DNA of 64,000 bases from contig NC_091889.1 in assembly GCF_019399895.1 (NCBI RefSeq), positions 1,732,501 through 1,796,500 on the forward strand, in the 5' to 3' direction. Positions 12,728-22,924 of this stretch are shown here, one piece after another. The position numbers and the translations under genes are program-made. The notes beneath the pieces are model-generated. The model was given only the letters and a program-made list of their open reading frames with translations, was not told where the DNA came from and made no database searches. The stretch's first letter is position 1. Every line of letters starts with the position of its first letter. Origin of the DNA: Cardiocondyla obscurior (Eukaryota > Arthropoda > Insecta > Hymenoptera > Formicidae).

Positions 12728-13018
12728 TGTTACGCCGGGAACGGGTCGGCGAACGTCTCCGCGTTCGCATCTCTCACACTCACACACTCACACTCGCGGC
12801 GCCTGAACTCCGCGAAAGAAAGGAAGACGTTTTATAAAAATGAACAAGAACAGTTTAATAAAAGAACATGCAAGCGATACAACGTCTGCACCGATTCGAG
12901 ACACGGGCAGAACTGTCATCTTAACCATTAATAATAATCCTCGTTCCCCTGACAACGGGGAACCGAAACCTCGGAGCGAGCCGGCAGCTTCATGCTGCTC
13001 CGTATACCGGGCGTAACA
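12728..13018 (-). repeat. Gypsy 5' LTR
   Basis: 291-bp partner of 7925-8215, with the same ends and about four mismatches. Confidence 0.95.
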
Positions 13019-13414
13019 ATATGTTAAGGATTAAATTTAATTTAATAATTCTATTATGATATAGCAGAAGTGGCAAGTGTCCTGGCCTATTTCTTTGGTG
13101 AAGGAGGTGTTGATCGATATAATGATCTTCAAGAGGGAGCATGCACCTTCAGATGATCAGTTGAGTATACTGCGCAAGGGTGAGGAATGGAATGAAGAAG
13201 CTTCCAAAAGACTGAAAGAAGAAAGAGAAAGGAAAGCTAAAGAGGAAAAGGAATATGCAAATTCTAAAAAACAAAAAGAGAATTTTGTACCTAACAGTTT
13301 TTACATAGACAAATATCAATATTTGATTGGGAAAGAAACTGCTTTAGAAGCAGCTAAGAAAACAGAAGCTAATAGTAGTTATGGATGTGGTAAGTACAAA
13401 AATACAGATATTTT

Positions 13415-13865
13415 TAAAACTATAATTGCTATTCTTTAATATTTCATGTTTTAAATTTTTAGGGAGTAAAGAGAACGAAGAAGCACGCACAGTTGGCAGC
13501 TATCTAGGGCTTAAATGCTGCGTTAGATGCATCGAATGACTTTCTCGTGCTCTGCACTTCGTTTAAGAATATGATGCTCACTGCACACGTTTACCAAACC
13601 AAGTAATATGCTAATTACAATTATTTAAATAGAATTATGCAAAATTTTCAAGCTTAATGAACTTAATAAAACATTTTTACATTAAATAAAATTTATTGAC
13701 TATTTGTAACATTTTCGAATGTCGTATTATTTCAATCAACGAGGACATTTATTACATTGTTTAATTAATTTTTAACAGGTCAATTGTTCCTTATTTGGAA
13801 AAACAGGCTCTTAGCATCTGAGCAAAGAAAAGTGATTCACTTGAATTCCAAGAGTTAAAGTCATT
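13415..13865 (+). repeat. Tandem intragenic duplication, copy 1
   Basis: About 450 bp (intron end, exon, intron, exon) matching 15127-15577. Stops: TAG within LAAI*GLN and TGA within ALSI*AKK. Confidence 0.9.
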
Positions 13866-15126
13866 TTCAACGGGTACGAGAAAATTTTCTTTGTGTTATA
13901 ATTTTATATAATCTTAATATTTTTTTAACTTTACCGTGTTATATTTAGGTTTGGTTAGGGACTATATCTTTCGTACAGGAAGATTTGTGAATTAAAAATG
14001 CCAGTAATTTACATGACGAATGGGACGAAGTAAATATCCATTACCGAAATATGTGTTGTAAATTTGCGATTTCAAGAGTTTGATTCCAAAATTATTTTGG
14101 ACGGATTTATTGTGAGTATTTTTTTTTATCGATCACTGCATGCAAGTACATGAATCATATAATATTGAAATAATGGTATCAACGTTGAAGTTAAAAATTA
14201 AATATTCTTCTGTATAATTTTTGAGCTTTAAATTATGCGGTAATTTTAAAGTAAATTAAAATAAAAAATAATAATTTTATAATTGTTGCAAGAAATGCTG
14301 CAAAAAACAGAGAGAACGCCAAGTGTCTCTTGTTTCAATATTTTTCGAAAAATTAAAAAACCGATCAAGACGTTTTCTGACGTTGATTTTGCAAATTGCC
14401 AATGTCATCTTATTTTAATTACTGTTTATGCTCAAATGTTAGAACATTGTCTAGGAATCGGTAAATAAACGTAAATTGTTATTAATAAAAATATCGACAT
14501 AATGAATATATTATACATAGTTTTTAATTGTTAAATTTATAAATAATAAAATTTTATATTACTTTAAGAAAACAAGATGTAATATTAACGGTGATTTTAG
14601 AATACGTGGAAGTGTGTTTAGCGACTAACAATGTACCTCAAGCTCTCAGACTACTAGATGACGCTAAAAGTCTGCTTTTACAAGTGAGTAAGGCTGATAT
14701 AGAAATAGTAAAGCAGTTTAAAGAGTTGAGTTAATCGTGAGATCTTTAACGATAGATGTTCGAGACCAATGAAGAAAACTCTATTCTCTCGCTTTATCTT
14801 ACCGCAAAAATTGAAATGTTCCAAAGTAGATGTTATTTGGAAAGCGGTTTATTTTCTGAAGCAAGCAAGAAATTAAAGAAAGCGATGAGCACTCTAGGCT
14901 ATAATTTTCCACAACATAAATTCATGATCGACTTGAAATCGACGATTCAACTTGAAGTGCTAAAATGGAGATTGATCTGTCCCAAACGTTGGAAGATCGA
15001 CAACGTCGATGAACTCGCTACTAATTATATCGAACAACTGGCTGATTGTTTAGCACAGCTGTTTAATGTATTTAGAGAAAAAATCATTATTTACAACAAT
15101 TCTATAAATCTCATTTTTTAAATAAT

Positions 15127-15577
15127 TTTTAAAACTAGAATTGCTATTTTTTAATATTCATGTTTTAAAATTTTAGGGAGTTAAAATAACGAAGAAACAC
15201 GCACGATTGGCAGCCATCTGGGGCTTAAATGATGCGTTAGATGCATCAAATGACTTTCTCGTGCTCTGCACTTCGTTTACGAACATGATGCTCACTGCAC
15301 ACGTCTACCAAACCAAGTAATATGCTAATTACAATCATTTAATTAAAATTATGCAAAATTTTCAAGCTTAATGAACTTAATAAAACATTTTTACATTAAA
15401 TAAAATTTATTAACTATTTGTAATATTGTCGAATGTCGTATTATTTCAACAGGACATTTATTACATTGTTTAATTAATTTTTTACAGGTAAATTGTTCCT
15501 TATTTAGAAAAATAGGCTCTCAGCATTTGTTTAAAAAAAAGTGATTCACTTGAATTCCAAGAGTTCAAAGCCATCGC
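15127..15577 (+). repeat. Tandem intragenic duplication, copy 2
   Basis: Copy of 13415-13865. The first exon is intact here (LAAIWGLNDALDASNDF), but the second has TAG within YLEK*ALSIC. Confidence 0.9.
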
Positions 15578-17007
15578 CGAGCTTTATGAGGGAATATTTT
15601 TTTCGCGATGGTTAAGAGGAGAGATTAACAGAGCAATCAAAATTGGTTTTATTACAATGAGAATGACGCAAATTATAAACTCTATGTTCGTCAAGCTAAT
15701 TATACTACCGAGATTAGTGCATTTGCTTATGATCTCGTGTCGCCATTCGGAAGTCGTGACTTTGCTAAGAGAGTTAGGTAAGCTTTAAGTTTAATCTTTA
15801 TGTATATCAAATATGACAAATTATATATAACGAATTGAGCAAATTAATATTTTAATTACATAAGAATTAATATACATTTTAAAATTATACCATCAGAATT
15901 CGTGTCGCGAAACGATTTGGATAAATCTGCTCGCACTTGGTACTACGCGATGTCCGCTGATGTGCAGCTTGATACTGGTCTCACAATTCTTTCATTTCAA
16001 AGCTGCGATGAATATTATCTTCGAGAAGAAGAGACCATAATTAGTCTACACGATCCTGAAGCGGAAAGACGATATTTCACCTCTATGTGGTTGTGGTAAG
16101 TACGAAAACTTTTGAGAAATTAAAATTAATAGTTACAATGGTATACATTATTGTTAAAAAAACGGTAGTGTAGAAAACGGGCCTACTCTCCGATCTTATT
16201 CAAATCTTACACACGCTTAGATTTTGACCTGTAAAAAACAATTTTAATAATTAAAATTGTCGCAAAAAATTAATAACAGGGTTACAAATTTTTTTTAATT
16301 TGTATTCTCTTTGCTTTTTAATATGTATCGAAGGTGCGTCAGAACGCAACAATGGGAAGCTGTGAAAGTTTGGATTAGTAGAAACGTGACAGCTGAAAGT
16401 GTGGTCGATGAGCATAAGGTGGCGGCAACAATTATCACGTTGAAAAGAATCGAGAGATTGTTAATTTTATATGGTAATGAAATAGATAAATACATATGGG
16501 TGTATGTAAAATGCATTTACATAATGTTTTTTTTTATGCTTATTAAAATATTGATTATCGTATAATTTTACAGTAAAAGAAGTTACTAACAGGAATATAA
16601 ATGCATTGATGACGCTAACGGAAATTAAGCATGACTTTAAGCAGGTCAAAAGTATGATAAAGATTGTTAAAATTGCAATTTCCAGGTATGAAATTTTATT
16701 ATTATTAGTATAATATTTTATATATTATTTTATTTTATTTAATACTTAGCATTATTTTTAACAATTATATTTTTCTTAGAGAATAATTATATATTTTAGA
16801 TTATTTTATTTAATATAAAAAATAAATGTCACAAAATGATTATTGAAAACTAAAATTATCAATTTAGGTAACTAAAAAAATTCTCCTTTTTTCCAGTTCT
16901 TCGCTGGAGATGATTCTAAGATGGTGTCTTGAAAGAAAAAAAAACAAATTTAGAATATTTTTGATATTTATATATATATATATATATATTAAGTATAATT
17001 ACCATTT

Positions 17008-19240
17008 TTAATAAAAATATAAAGTTTGATAATGAGAGGTCCCATTACCGCGGCCACGGCCTCGGCCCCTGTTGCGCCCTCCTTTCTGCCAGCGTGGAGG
17101 TGAAAAAAGTAAGAGAAATAAATATTAATAAATGTATATATTAATTAATTAATGGTTATATAAATTGTCACGATATCTTCCCTCGTCCGCGAGGGAGAGA
17201 GTCGCGATCAAAAAGAGACGGCCGTGCACGGACGAAAACCCGTGCACCGTCGTGACACGAGGGATAGGGAGGTTGGAGGGGTCGCGGTGCCTCGGCCGTA
17301 TTCCGGCGCGGGACGGCGGGATCTCACGCGAATACAATTCTGGGCGCCAGGCACGGGCTCAGCCGCGCCAATTTGTATCCTGGATCGGTTATCCGTTCCT
17401 CGACAATTAATACCGAACTCGAACCGCCGTCACGCGCGAAGGCTAGCTCATCCGAACAGAGAGGAGCGGGGTATCACAGACGGAATTTCTCGGACCAACG
17501 GAAACGACAGCACAAAATAATAAGTACGCGAACAAAGCGAATACAATTTTCAGTCCGTTTATTAACACGCCACGGAACGAGACAAATATGACGAGTAACA
17601 AACAAAAAAAAGGATAACAAAATTATCCTAATCGTACGCGGGCTCGATCTTGGTGCGATCACCTAGATCGCGGGTTTAGTTCGAACCTCTATTAGATTGT
17701 CACGAGGATCCCCCGTGAACCTTATTCTCCCAATCTCTCGCGTCGGCCCTGACTATTTTGGTTGCCGGCCACGCGTCTCCCTTGCACGCGACGTGCCTCC
17801 ACGGGACACCACAACACAAAAGAATATACGCGAAAGCTCGCCTGTCGTTAACGAAATCGCGGGATTTCGGTTCCCGACCTCGGCCGCTGCCGAGGGCTCT
17901 CCGTGCGGACGCGGTGTACGACAGCCTCTCAAATCATTACAATACTTAGCGCGAATAAATCGGGTCGGCGTCTCCCGCGGGGCCCAGCTACCGGCCTTCC
18001 GATGCCCGCCGACTGCCACTTTCTAACGTTAAGTCCTTGCCTTGCGACAAGAATCCACCAAATTCTCTAGCGGGCCCGCGTGCCCGCTCTACGTGGCCGG
18101 GTCTCGTCTGAGCCTATGCCGGTCTCCTCGGGAAGCGGAGGATCTCACAAAATAGTATTTCCGCTATGCGGGTGGAAGATCTCACCGATAAAAAGCTGCC
18201 TGGACCTCGCACGATCTCTCTCCCGCCCTCGCTCGCTCCTACGGGCTCTCTCTCTCTCTCCGTCATTCTCTCTCGCTCGTTCTCGATCTCACTGGGTCGC
18301 TCAATCGTTAGATCGCTCGGGGTGTCTTGCCTATCGCCTGCCTATCACGCCGGTCTACACGGAAGAGAGCGAGGACCGCGCGAATTTTCGGCACGAGGCC
18401 CGGCGTATCCCCACTCTCGCGTCTCGCGGATTTTTCCGCGCGCCACGCCGCCGATTTCCCGCGAGAGCCGCCGCCCTCACAGGGCCCTATTGGTACTAAT
18501 AGGTTGGCGCGAGCTTCGGATCATCCGCGGTCGTGTTAATTTCCTCGCAGGTCCCTTCCGGCGCCGAGACGCGTAGGCGGCGGGTTTCCTCCAAGGCCCT
18601 CGAAATGGGTGGCCTCCCATCCCGGGCCCGTATCTGGTCATCCTCTAGTTCGGACGCCTGCGCCTCCGCGTATAATCCGCTTCGCTCGCTCCCTCCTTGG
18701 CCAGGACAACCCACAGTCTCGGCGACATACGGTAGCAACACAATACGCAAAATCGCGATCGTTAATTTTTGTCTCCCAATTAAAGATAAAACCCCCGGAG
18801 ATTTCCGCAGCCCCTCCTCACTCTCCTCTCTATCGCAAATTTTCGCGGCGCCGCTACGCCTTTGTGACGGTCGCGGGGAGCTGCGACGAAGCAGCGGAAG
18901 CCGCCACGTCACAAAATATATTGGTTACTTTTGTAAATACCTACGTTTATTCAATTTCTTTTCCAATTCCTGAATTTTGTTTATTAATTCTGCCATTGTT
19001 GGTTCGGCTGGCTCATTTTCCAATACAGATTCTTCCAATACAGATTCTTCCATTACTGAGTGGTGACCTGTTTCTTTGTTTCTTTTAATGTTTAACACTA
19101 ATTTTGGTTCCCGACGAGACAGGGCACTTTGGTTTGCCGTCTCCTTGGGACAAGTGTGTGTGTGTGTGTGTATTAATAAGTTTTGATTTACTTACCTCTG
19201 AATCACTTACCTCAAAAATTTCGTCTTCCATAAAATGCAT
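17008..19240 (-). CDS. Candidate three-exon small gene, acidic/coiled-coil/RG-tail protein
   Basis: Unrecognised. Exon 1 (19240 down to 19211, or to 19196 at a second in-phase GTAAGT) starts at ATG and encodes an acidic N-terminus (MEDEIFE). Exon 2 (19143-18941) follows an acceptor in phase and encodes SRREPKLVLNIKRNKETGHH, two EESVLE repeats and a short coiled coil (MAELINKIQELEKKL). A donor at 18940 would join in phase to 17068, giving a GRGRGRGRG tail, a short aromatic end and a TAA. Total about 102 residues. The second intron would be about 100 nt without the LTR inserted in it. If exon 2 is not spliced, a stop follows seven codons later. The last acceptor has a weak pyrimidine tract, so exon 3 is less certain. 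It could be nuclear and RNA-binding by its RG tail (inference). Confidence 0.4.
17166..18913. mobile_element. 1.75-kb LTR-like insertion with TSD AAAT
   Basis: GC-rich segment beginning TGTCACGATATC and ending CCACGTCACA, flanked by AAAT on both sides (17162-17165, 18914-18917). The many short ORFs inside overlap on both strands and have no motifs. TG...CA ends and a 4-bp duplication fit a solo LTR of a Gypsy-type element. No internal domains were found. It lies in the inferred second intron of the small gene. Confidence 0.6.
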
Positions 19241-19259
19241 TTTGTTAAGTTAAATATAT

Positions 19260-21240
19260 ATATATTATATTATTATATATTATATAAATAATAAATAAAT
19301 TCTGTTCAGTTCCGCGCTATCCGTTCTCTTTTTTCCGCGTTATCCATTTTATTCGTATTCTTTCTTCTCTCCGCGCTATCCTTTTTTTCCGTACGCTCCG
19401 TTCTTTCAGCGCCTATCGTTCTATCCGTAAGCTCCGTTTTTTCCGAGCTATCCGTTCTCTTCGTGAAATTAATGACTCTTAATTAATCTCTTTCGCTTTT
19501 TTGTTGACTGTTATCTGTTCTCTATCGCTTTCTTATACTTTTTCCGCTTCTGATTTGCTAAATCGCTTCTGATTGGCTGAATTAACCAAAAAAACGCGCT
19601 TGTAGCATTTTCGCAATTAATTTTTTGCATTAATGATTGTTAATTATTTTCTTTCGCTTTCTTGAATTTTTTATTCTCTTTCGCGTTCTTGTACTTTTCT
19701 CGCTTCTGATTGGTTGAATCAGCCAAAAGTGTGCTTGTAGTATTTTGATTGTAAATTTTTGCATTAATAATTGTTAATTTTTTTTTTTGTTTTCTTGTAC
19801 TTTTTCCGCTTTTGATTGGTTGAATTTTACTTTTCTCGCTTTTTATTGGCTAAATCAGCCAAAAATGCGCTAGTAGCATTTTGATTGTAAAGTTTTGCAA
19901 TTAATGATTGTTAATTATTTTCTTTCGCTTTCTTGCACTCTTTCCGCTTCTGATTAGCTGAATCGCTTCTGAATGGCTGAATTAACTAAAAAACGAGCTT
20001 GTAGCTTTTTGGTTGTAAATTTACGCAATTAATGATTCTTAATTAATTTTTCCTTTTCTCGCTTTTTATTGGCTGTATTTTTCTTGCTTCTGATCGGCTA
20101 AATCGCTTCTAATTGGCTGAATTAACTAAAAATTACGCTTAAAGCATTTTTATTGTAATTACTTTTCTCGCTTCTGATTGGTTGAATCAGCCAAAAATGT
20201 GCTTGTAGTATTTTAATTGTAAATTTTTGCAATTAATGATTGTTAATTTTTTTTCCGCTTTCTTGTACTTTTTCCGCTTTTGATTAGTTGAATCTCTTCT
20301 GATTGGCTGAATTAACCAAAAAACGCGCTTGTAGCATTTCGGTTATAAATTTACGCAATTAATTTTTTGCAATTAATGATTTTTAATTATTTTCTTTTGC
20401 TTTCTTGAACTTTATATTCTTTTTCGTTTTTTTCCTTTTCTCGCTTTTTATTGGCTGTATCAGCCAAAAATGCGCTAGTAGCATTTCGATTGTAAAGTTT
20501 TGCAATTAATGATTGTTAATTATTTTCTTTCACTTTCTTGTATTCTCGCTTCTGATTGGCTAAATCGCTTCTAATTGGCTGAATTAACTAAAAATTACGC
20601 TTAAAGCATTTTTACTGTAAATTTTCATTTTCGTTTTTTTTTTACTTTTTGCTTCTGATTGGTTGAATCAGCCAAAAATGTGCTTCAAGTATTTTGATTG
20701 TAAATTTTTACAATTAATGATTGTTAATTTGTTTTTGTCGCTTTCTTGTACTCTTTCCGCTTCTGATTGGCTGAATCTTTTCTGATTGGCTGAATCAGCT
20801 AAAAATGCGCTAGTAGCATTTTGATTGTAAAGTTTTGCAATTAATGATTGTAAATTATTTTTTTTCGCTTTCTTGTACTCTTTCCGCTCCTGATTGGCTG
20901 AATCGCTTCTGATTGGCTGAATTAACCAAAAAACGCGCCGAGCTATCTTTTCTCTCCGCACGCTCTGTTTTCTCCGCGCTATCCGTTTTGTCCGTACGCT
21001 TCGTTTTCTACGCGCAATCGTTCTATCCGTAAGCTCCGTTCTTTCCGCGCTATCTGTTCTGTCCGTACGCTCCGTTTTTTTCGCGCTATTGTTCTATCCG
21101 TAAGCTCTGTTCTTTCCGCGCTATCCGTTTTCTCCGCACGTTCCGTTCTTTTCGCGCTATTTGTTCTTTTAATGAATGCAATTTCTTTTTTTTTATTTCA
21201 GGTCGATTTGGAGGATTTTTTTTTTAATAAAAGCGGTTGT
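19260..21240. repeat. Composite satellite: CCAAT-rich unit flanked by a CCG-rich unit
   Basis: Degenerate units of roughly 100-130 bp, typified by CTTCTGATTGGCTGAAT and GCAATTAATGATTGTTAAT, repeat about a dozen times in 19500-20940. On both sides (19300-19470, 20938-21170) lies a different repeat of the type TTCCGCGCTATCCGTTCT. ATTGGCT is an inverted CCAAT box, so the array carries many copies. No coding potential. Confidence 0.85.
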
Positions 21241-21328
21241 GTGCTTATTTTTTTTTTCTACGTTACGTCAATTTAGAGGATTTTTTAATATTTCAGGTTG
21301 ATTTTGAGGATTTTTTTTTTAAATAAAA

Positions 21329-21700
21329 GCGGTTGTGCGCTTACAATCGTAGGCGGCTGTGCGCTTACTAACGTAGGCTGCTGTGCGCTTACAATCGTAG
21401 GCGGCTGTGCGCTTACATACGTAGGCTGCTGTGCGCTTACATACGTAGGCTGCTGTGCGCTTACTACCGTAGGCTGCTGTGCGCTTACAATCGTAGGCTG
21501 CTGTGCGCTTACTAACGTAGGCGGTTGTGCGCTTACAATTGTAGGCTGCTGTGCGCTTACTAACGTAGGCGGTTGTGCGCTTACAATTGTAGGCGGCTGT
21601 GCGCTTACATACGTAGGCTGCTGTGCGCTTACATACGTAGGCTGCTGTGCGCTTACAATCGTAGGCTGCTGTGCGCTTATAATCGTAGGCTGCTGTGCGC
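21329..21700. repeat. 24-bp tandem array (GTAGGCTGCTGTGCGCTTAC core)
   Basis: About 15 units of 24 bp with variation confined mostly to the last few bases. Because 24 is divisible by three, three long open frames exist on both strands; these are artefacts. The same GGCTGCTGTGCGC core recurs at 38350-38560 on the far side of the Helitron genes. Confidence 0.95.
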
Positions 21701-21918
21701 CAAAAAATATAGACTGCATTTGCGTCAAAGAGTATAGGCCGCATTTGCGCTAAAGAATATAGGCTGCAATTGCGCCTAAGAATATAGGCTGCATTTGCGC
21801 TAAAGAATATAGGCTGCATTTGTACCCAAAAATATATACTTTATTTGCGCCAAAGAATATAGGCTACTGCTGTGCCAAAACGTAGGGTATTTCCGTACCA
21901 AAGATTATACGTTGTATC
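21701..21918. repeat. ~29-bp tandem array (AGAATATAGGCTGCATTTGCGC)
   Basis: Degenerate units continue from the 24-bp array and resume after the errantivirus insertion at 30940-31000 (AAAGATCATAGTCTGC...), which shows the element landed in this array. Confidence 0.85.
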
Positions 21919-22443
21919 TGTTGTAACCCAAACCCCGTTACAACACGATACATGACGCAGGGCATTTCGGAATAAGTCTCTCGTAATTAAATAACCTCGG
22001 AGGATGCAAGATCAGCAACCTCCTTAAGAAATTAAATAATAAAAGAAACACGTGCGAGAACTTATTGCCGAAATCGCTGAGGTTGCATTCGCCGAACGAC
22101 CGAAGTTCGGCATTGCAACCCGAGGAGGCCAAGGCCCTGCGTCACTATTAAATAACCGCGGCCCGTCACGGACGGGCAGTCGCATTATAGTCCGTACCGT
22201 AAACTGAGAGCGGTGATTACGAAAGTTCGGTCGCGTGCCTAGTAATAAGAAACCTCGCGGAGACGAGAACGCGTGACAACGCGAGGACGTGTGCCGAACC
22301 GACAAAGGGAGAACATAGGGAGATAAAATAGAAACAGTGTAACTAAATAAAAATCTAATCTTTTATTACAATATATTAATTATTCGCCCTCATCTCTCGC
22401 GGATCCCGAAGGACGGACCCCGTGCACCGGCCCCGGTGCAACA
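21919..22443 (+). repeat. Errantivirus 5' LTR
   Basis: Starts TGTTGTAACCC, ends GGTGCAACA, and is identical by eye to 30415-30939. It has AATAAA-like signals near the 3' end. Confidence 0.96.
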
Positions 22444-22447
22444 AAAG

Positions 22448-22465
22448 TGGTGGCAGCGGTGGGAT
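22448..22465 (+). other. Errantivirus primer binding site, tRNA-Leu type
   Basis: TGGTGGCAGCGGTGGGAT, four bases after the LTR, complements the 3' end of a eukaryotic tRNA-Leu as I recall it. Confidence 0.75.
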
Positions 22466-22639
22466 CCGCCCTCCGGGAGGCGCAGTCGCCTACTCTGCGA
22501 CGGCGAGGACGATTTCTGGAACAAAGATAAAATCAAAGATTAGTACAAAAAATTATTGACGAGACAAAACGGACACAACAGTGAAAAAAGTATTGAGTCA
22601 GCAGTAGACTCAGTACCTGAAACCGTGATAAAAGAAAGG

Positions 22640-22860
22640 AAGGAAGAAGCGGCCAGGCAGTGCGACGAAGAAAGCAGCATAGCGGCCAAGCAGTGCGACG
22701 AGGAAAGCAACATAGCGGCCAAGCAGTGCAACGAGGAAAACTACATAGCGGCCAAGCAGTGCGACGAGGAAGCAACATAGCGGCCAAGCAGTACAACGAG
22801 GAAAGCAACATCGCAGCCAAGCAGTGCGACAAGGAGAGCAGTATAGCAGCCAGCAGCAAA
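22640..22860 (+). repeat. 33-bp tandem repeat in the leader
   Basis: About six units around GCGGCCAAGCAGTGCGACGA sit between the primer site and gag. They form an open frame of 11-residue repeats without an ATG, closed by a one-base loss near 22772. Role unknown; it could be a packaging or structural RNA region. Confidence 0.85.
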
Positions 22861-22924
22861 GCAGATCAAGCATGCGAATCACAGCGTTAATGTAAGTCCG
22901 AAAAATTTTGTAACCGACCGACCC

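Larger units (their letters stand above)
7925..13018 (-). mobile_element. Gypsy-type LTR retrotransposon, decayed
   Basis: A 5,094-bp element on the minus strand with two 291-bp LTRs, TG...CA ends and a 4-bp duplication ATAT (7921-7924, 13019-13022). Reading the minus strand: 5' LTR, primer binding site, gag with knuckle, protease, RT, RNase H, integrase, purine tract, 3' LTR. The LTRs differ at about four positions by eye (~1.4%), so insertion is fairly recent. Even so it carries several frame breaks and two catalytic Asp-to-Asn changes. Confidence 0.95.
13062..16930 (+). pseudogene. Broken multi-exon gene, adenylate cyclase 10-like C-terminal region
   Basis: Exon-like blocks with GT/AG edges: 13062-13392 (Lys/Glu coiled coil, unrecognised), 13463-13595, 14290-14461, 14603-14680 (YVEVCLATNNVPQALRLLDD), 14757-15067 (SRCYLESGLFSEASKKLKKA), 15176-15317, 15488-15779, 15902-16095, 16335-16475 and about 16575-16685. 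The joined text is Leu-rich and TPR-like. Segments such as TWYYAMSADVQLDTG remind me of insect adenylate cyclase type 10-like proteins, but no catalytic domain is present and the family call is tentative. A 450-bp part is duplicated in tandem, and each copy has a different premature stop in the same exon. A Gypsy element sits just upstream, and the gene ends tail-to-tail with the small gene at 17008. Confidence 0.5.

Noticed and set aside
17165..19088. Many overlapping ORFs up to 159 codons
   Set aside because: They lie in a GC-rich LTR-like insertion, overlap on both strands and carry no motif.
21285..21819. Three long ORFs on both strands of 147-166 codons
   Set aside because: They are products of the 24-bp tandem array, whose unit is divisible by three and lacks stops.
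22533..22882. Minus-strand Cys/Leu-rich ORFs of 90-108 codons
   Set aside because: They mirror the 33-bp leader repeats of the errantivirus.
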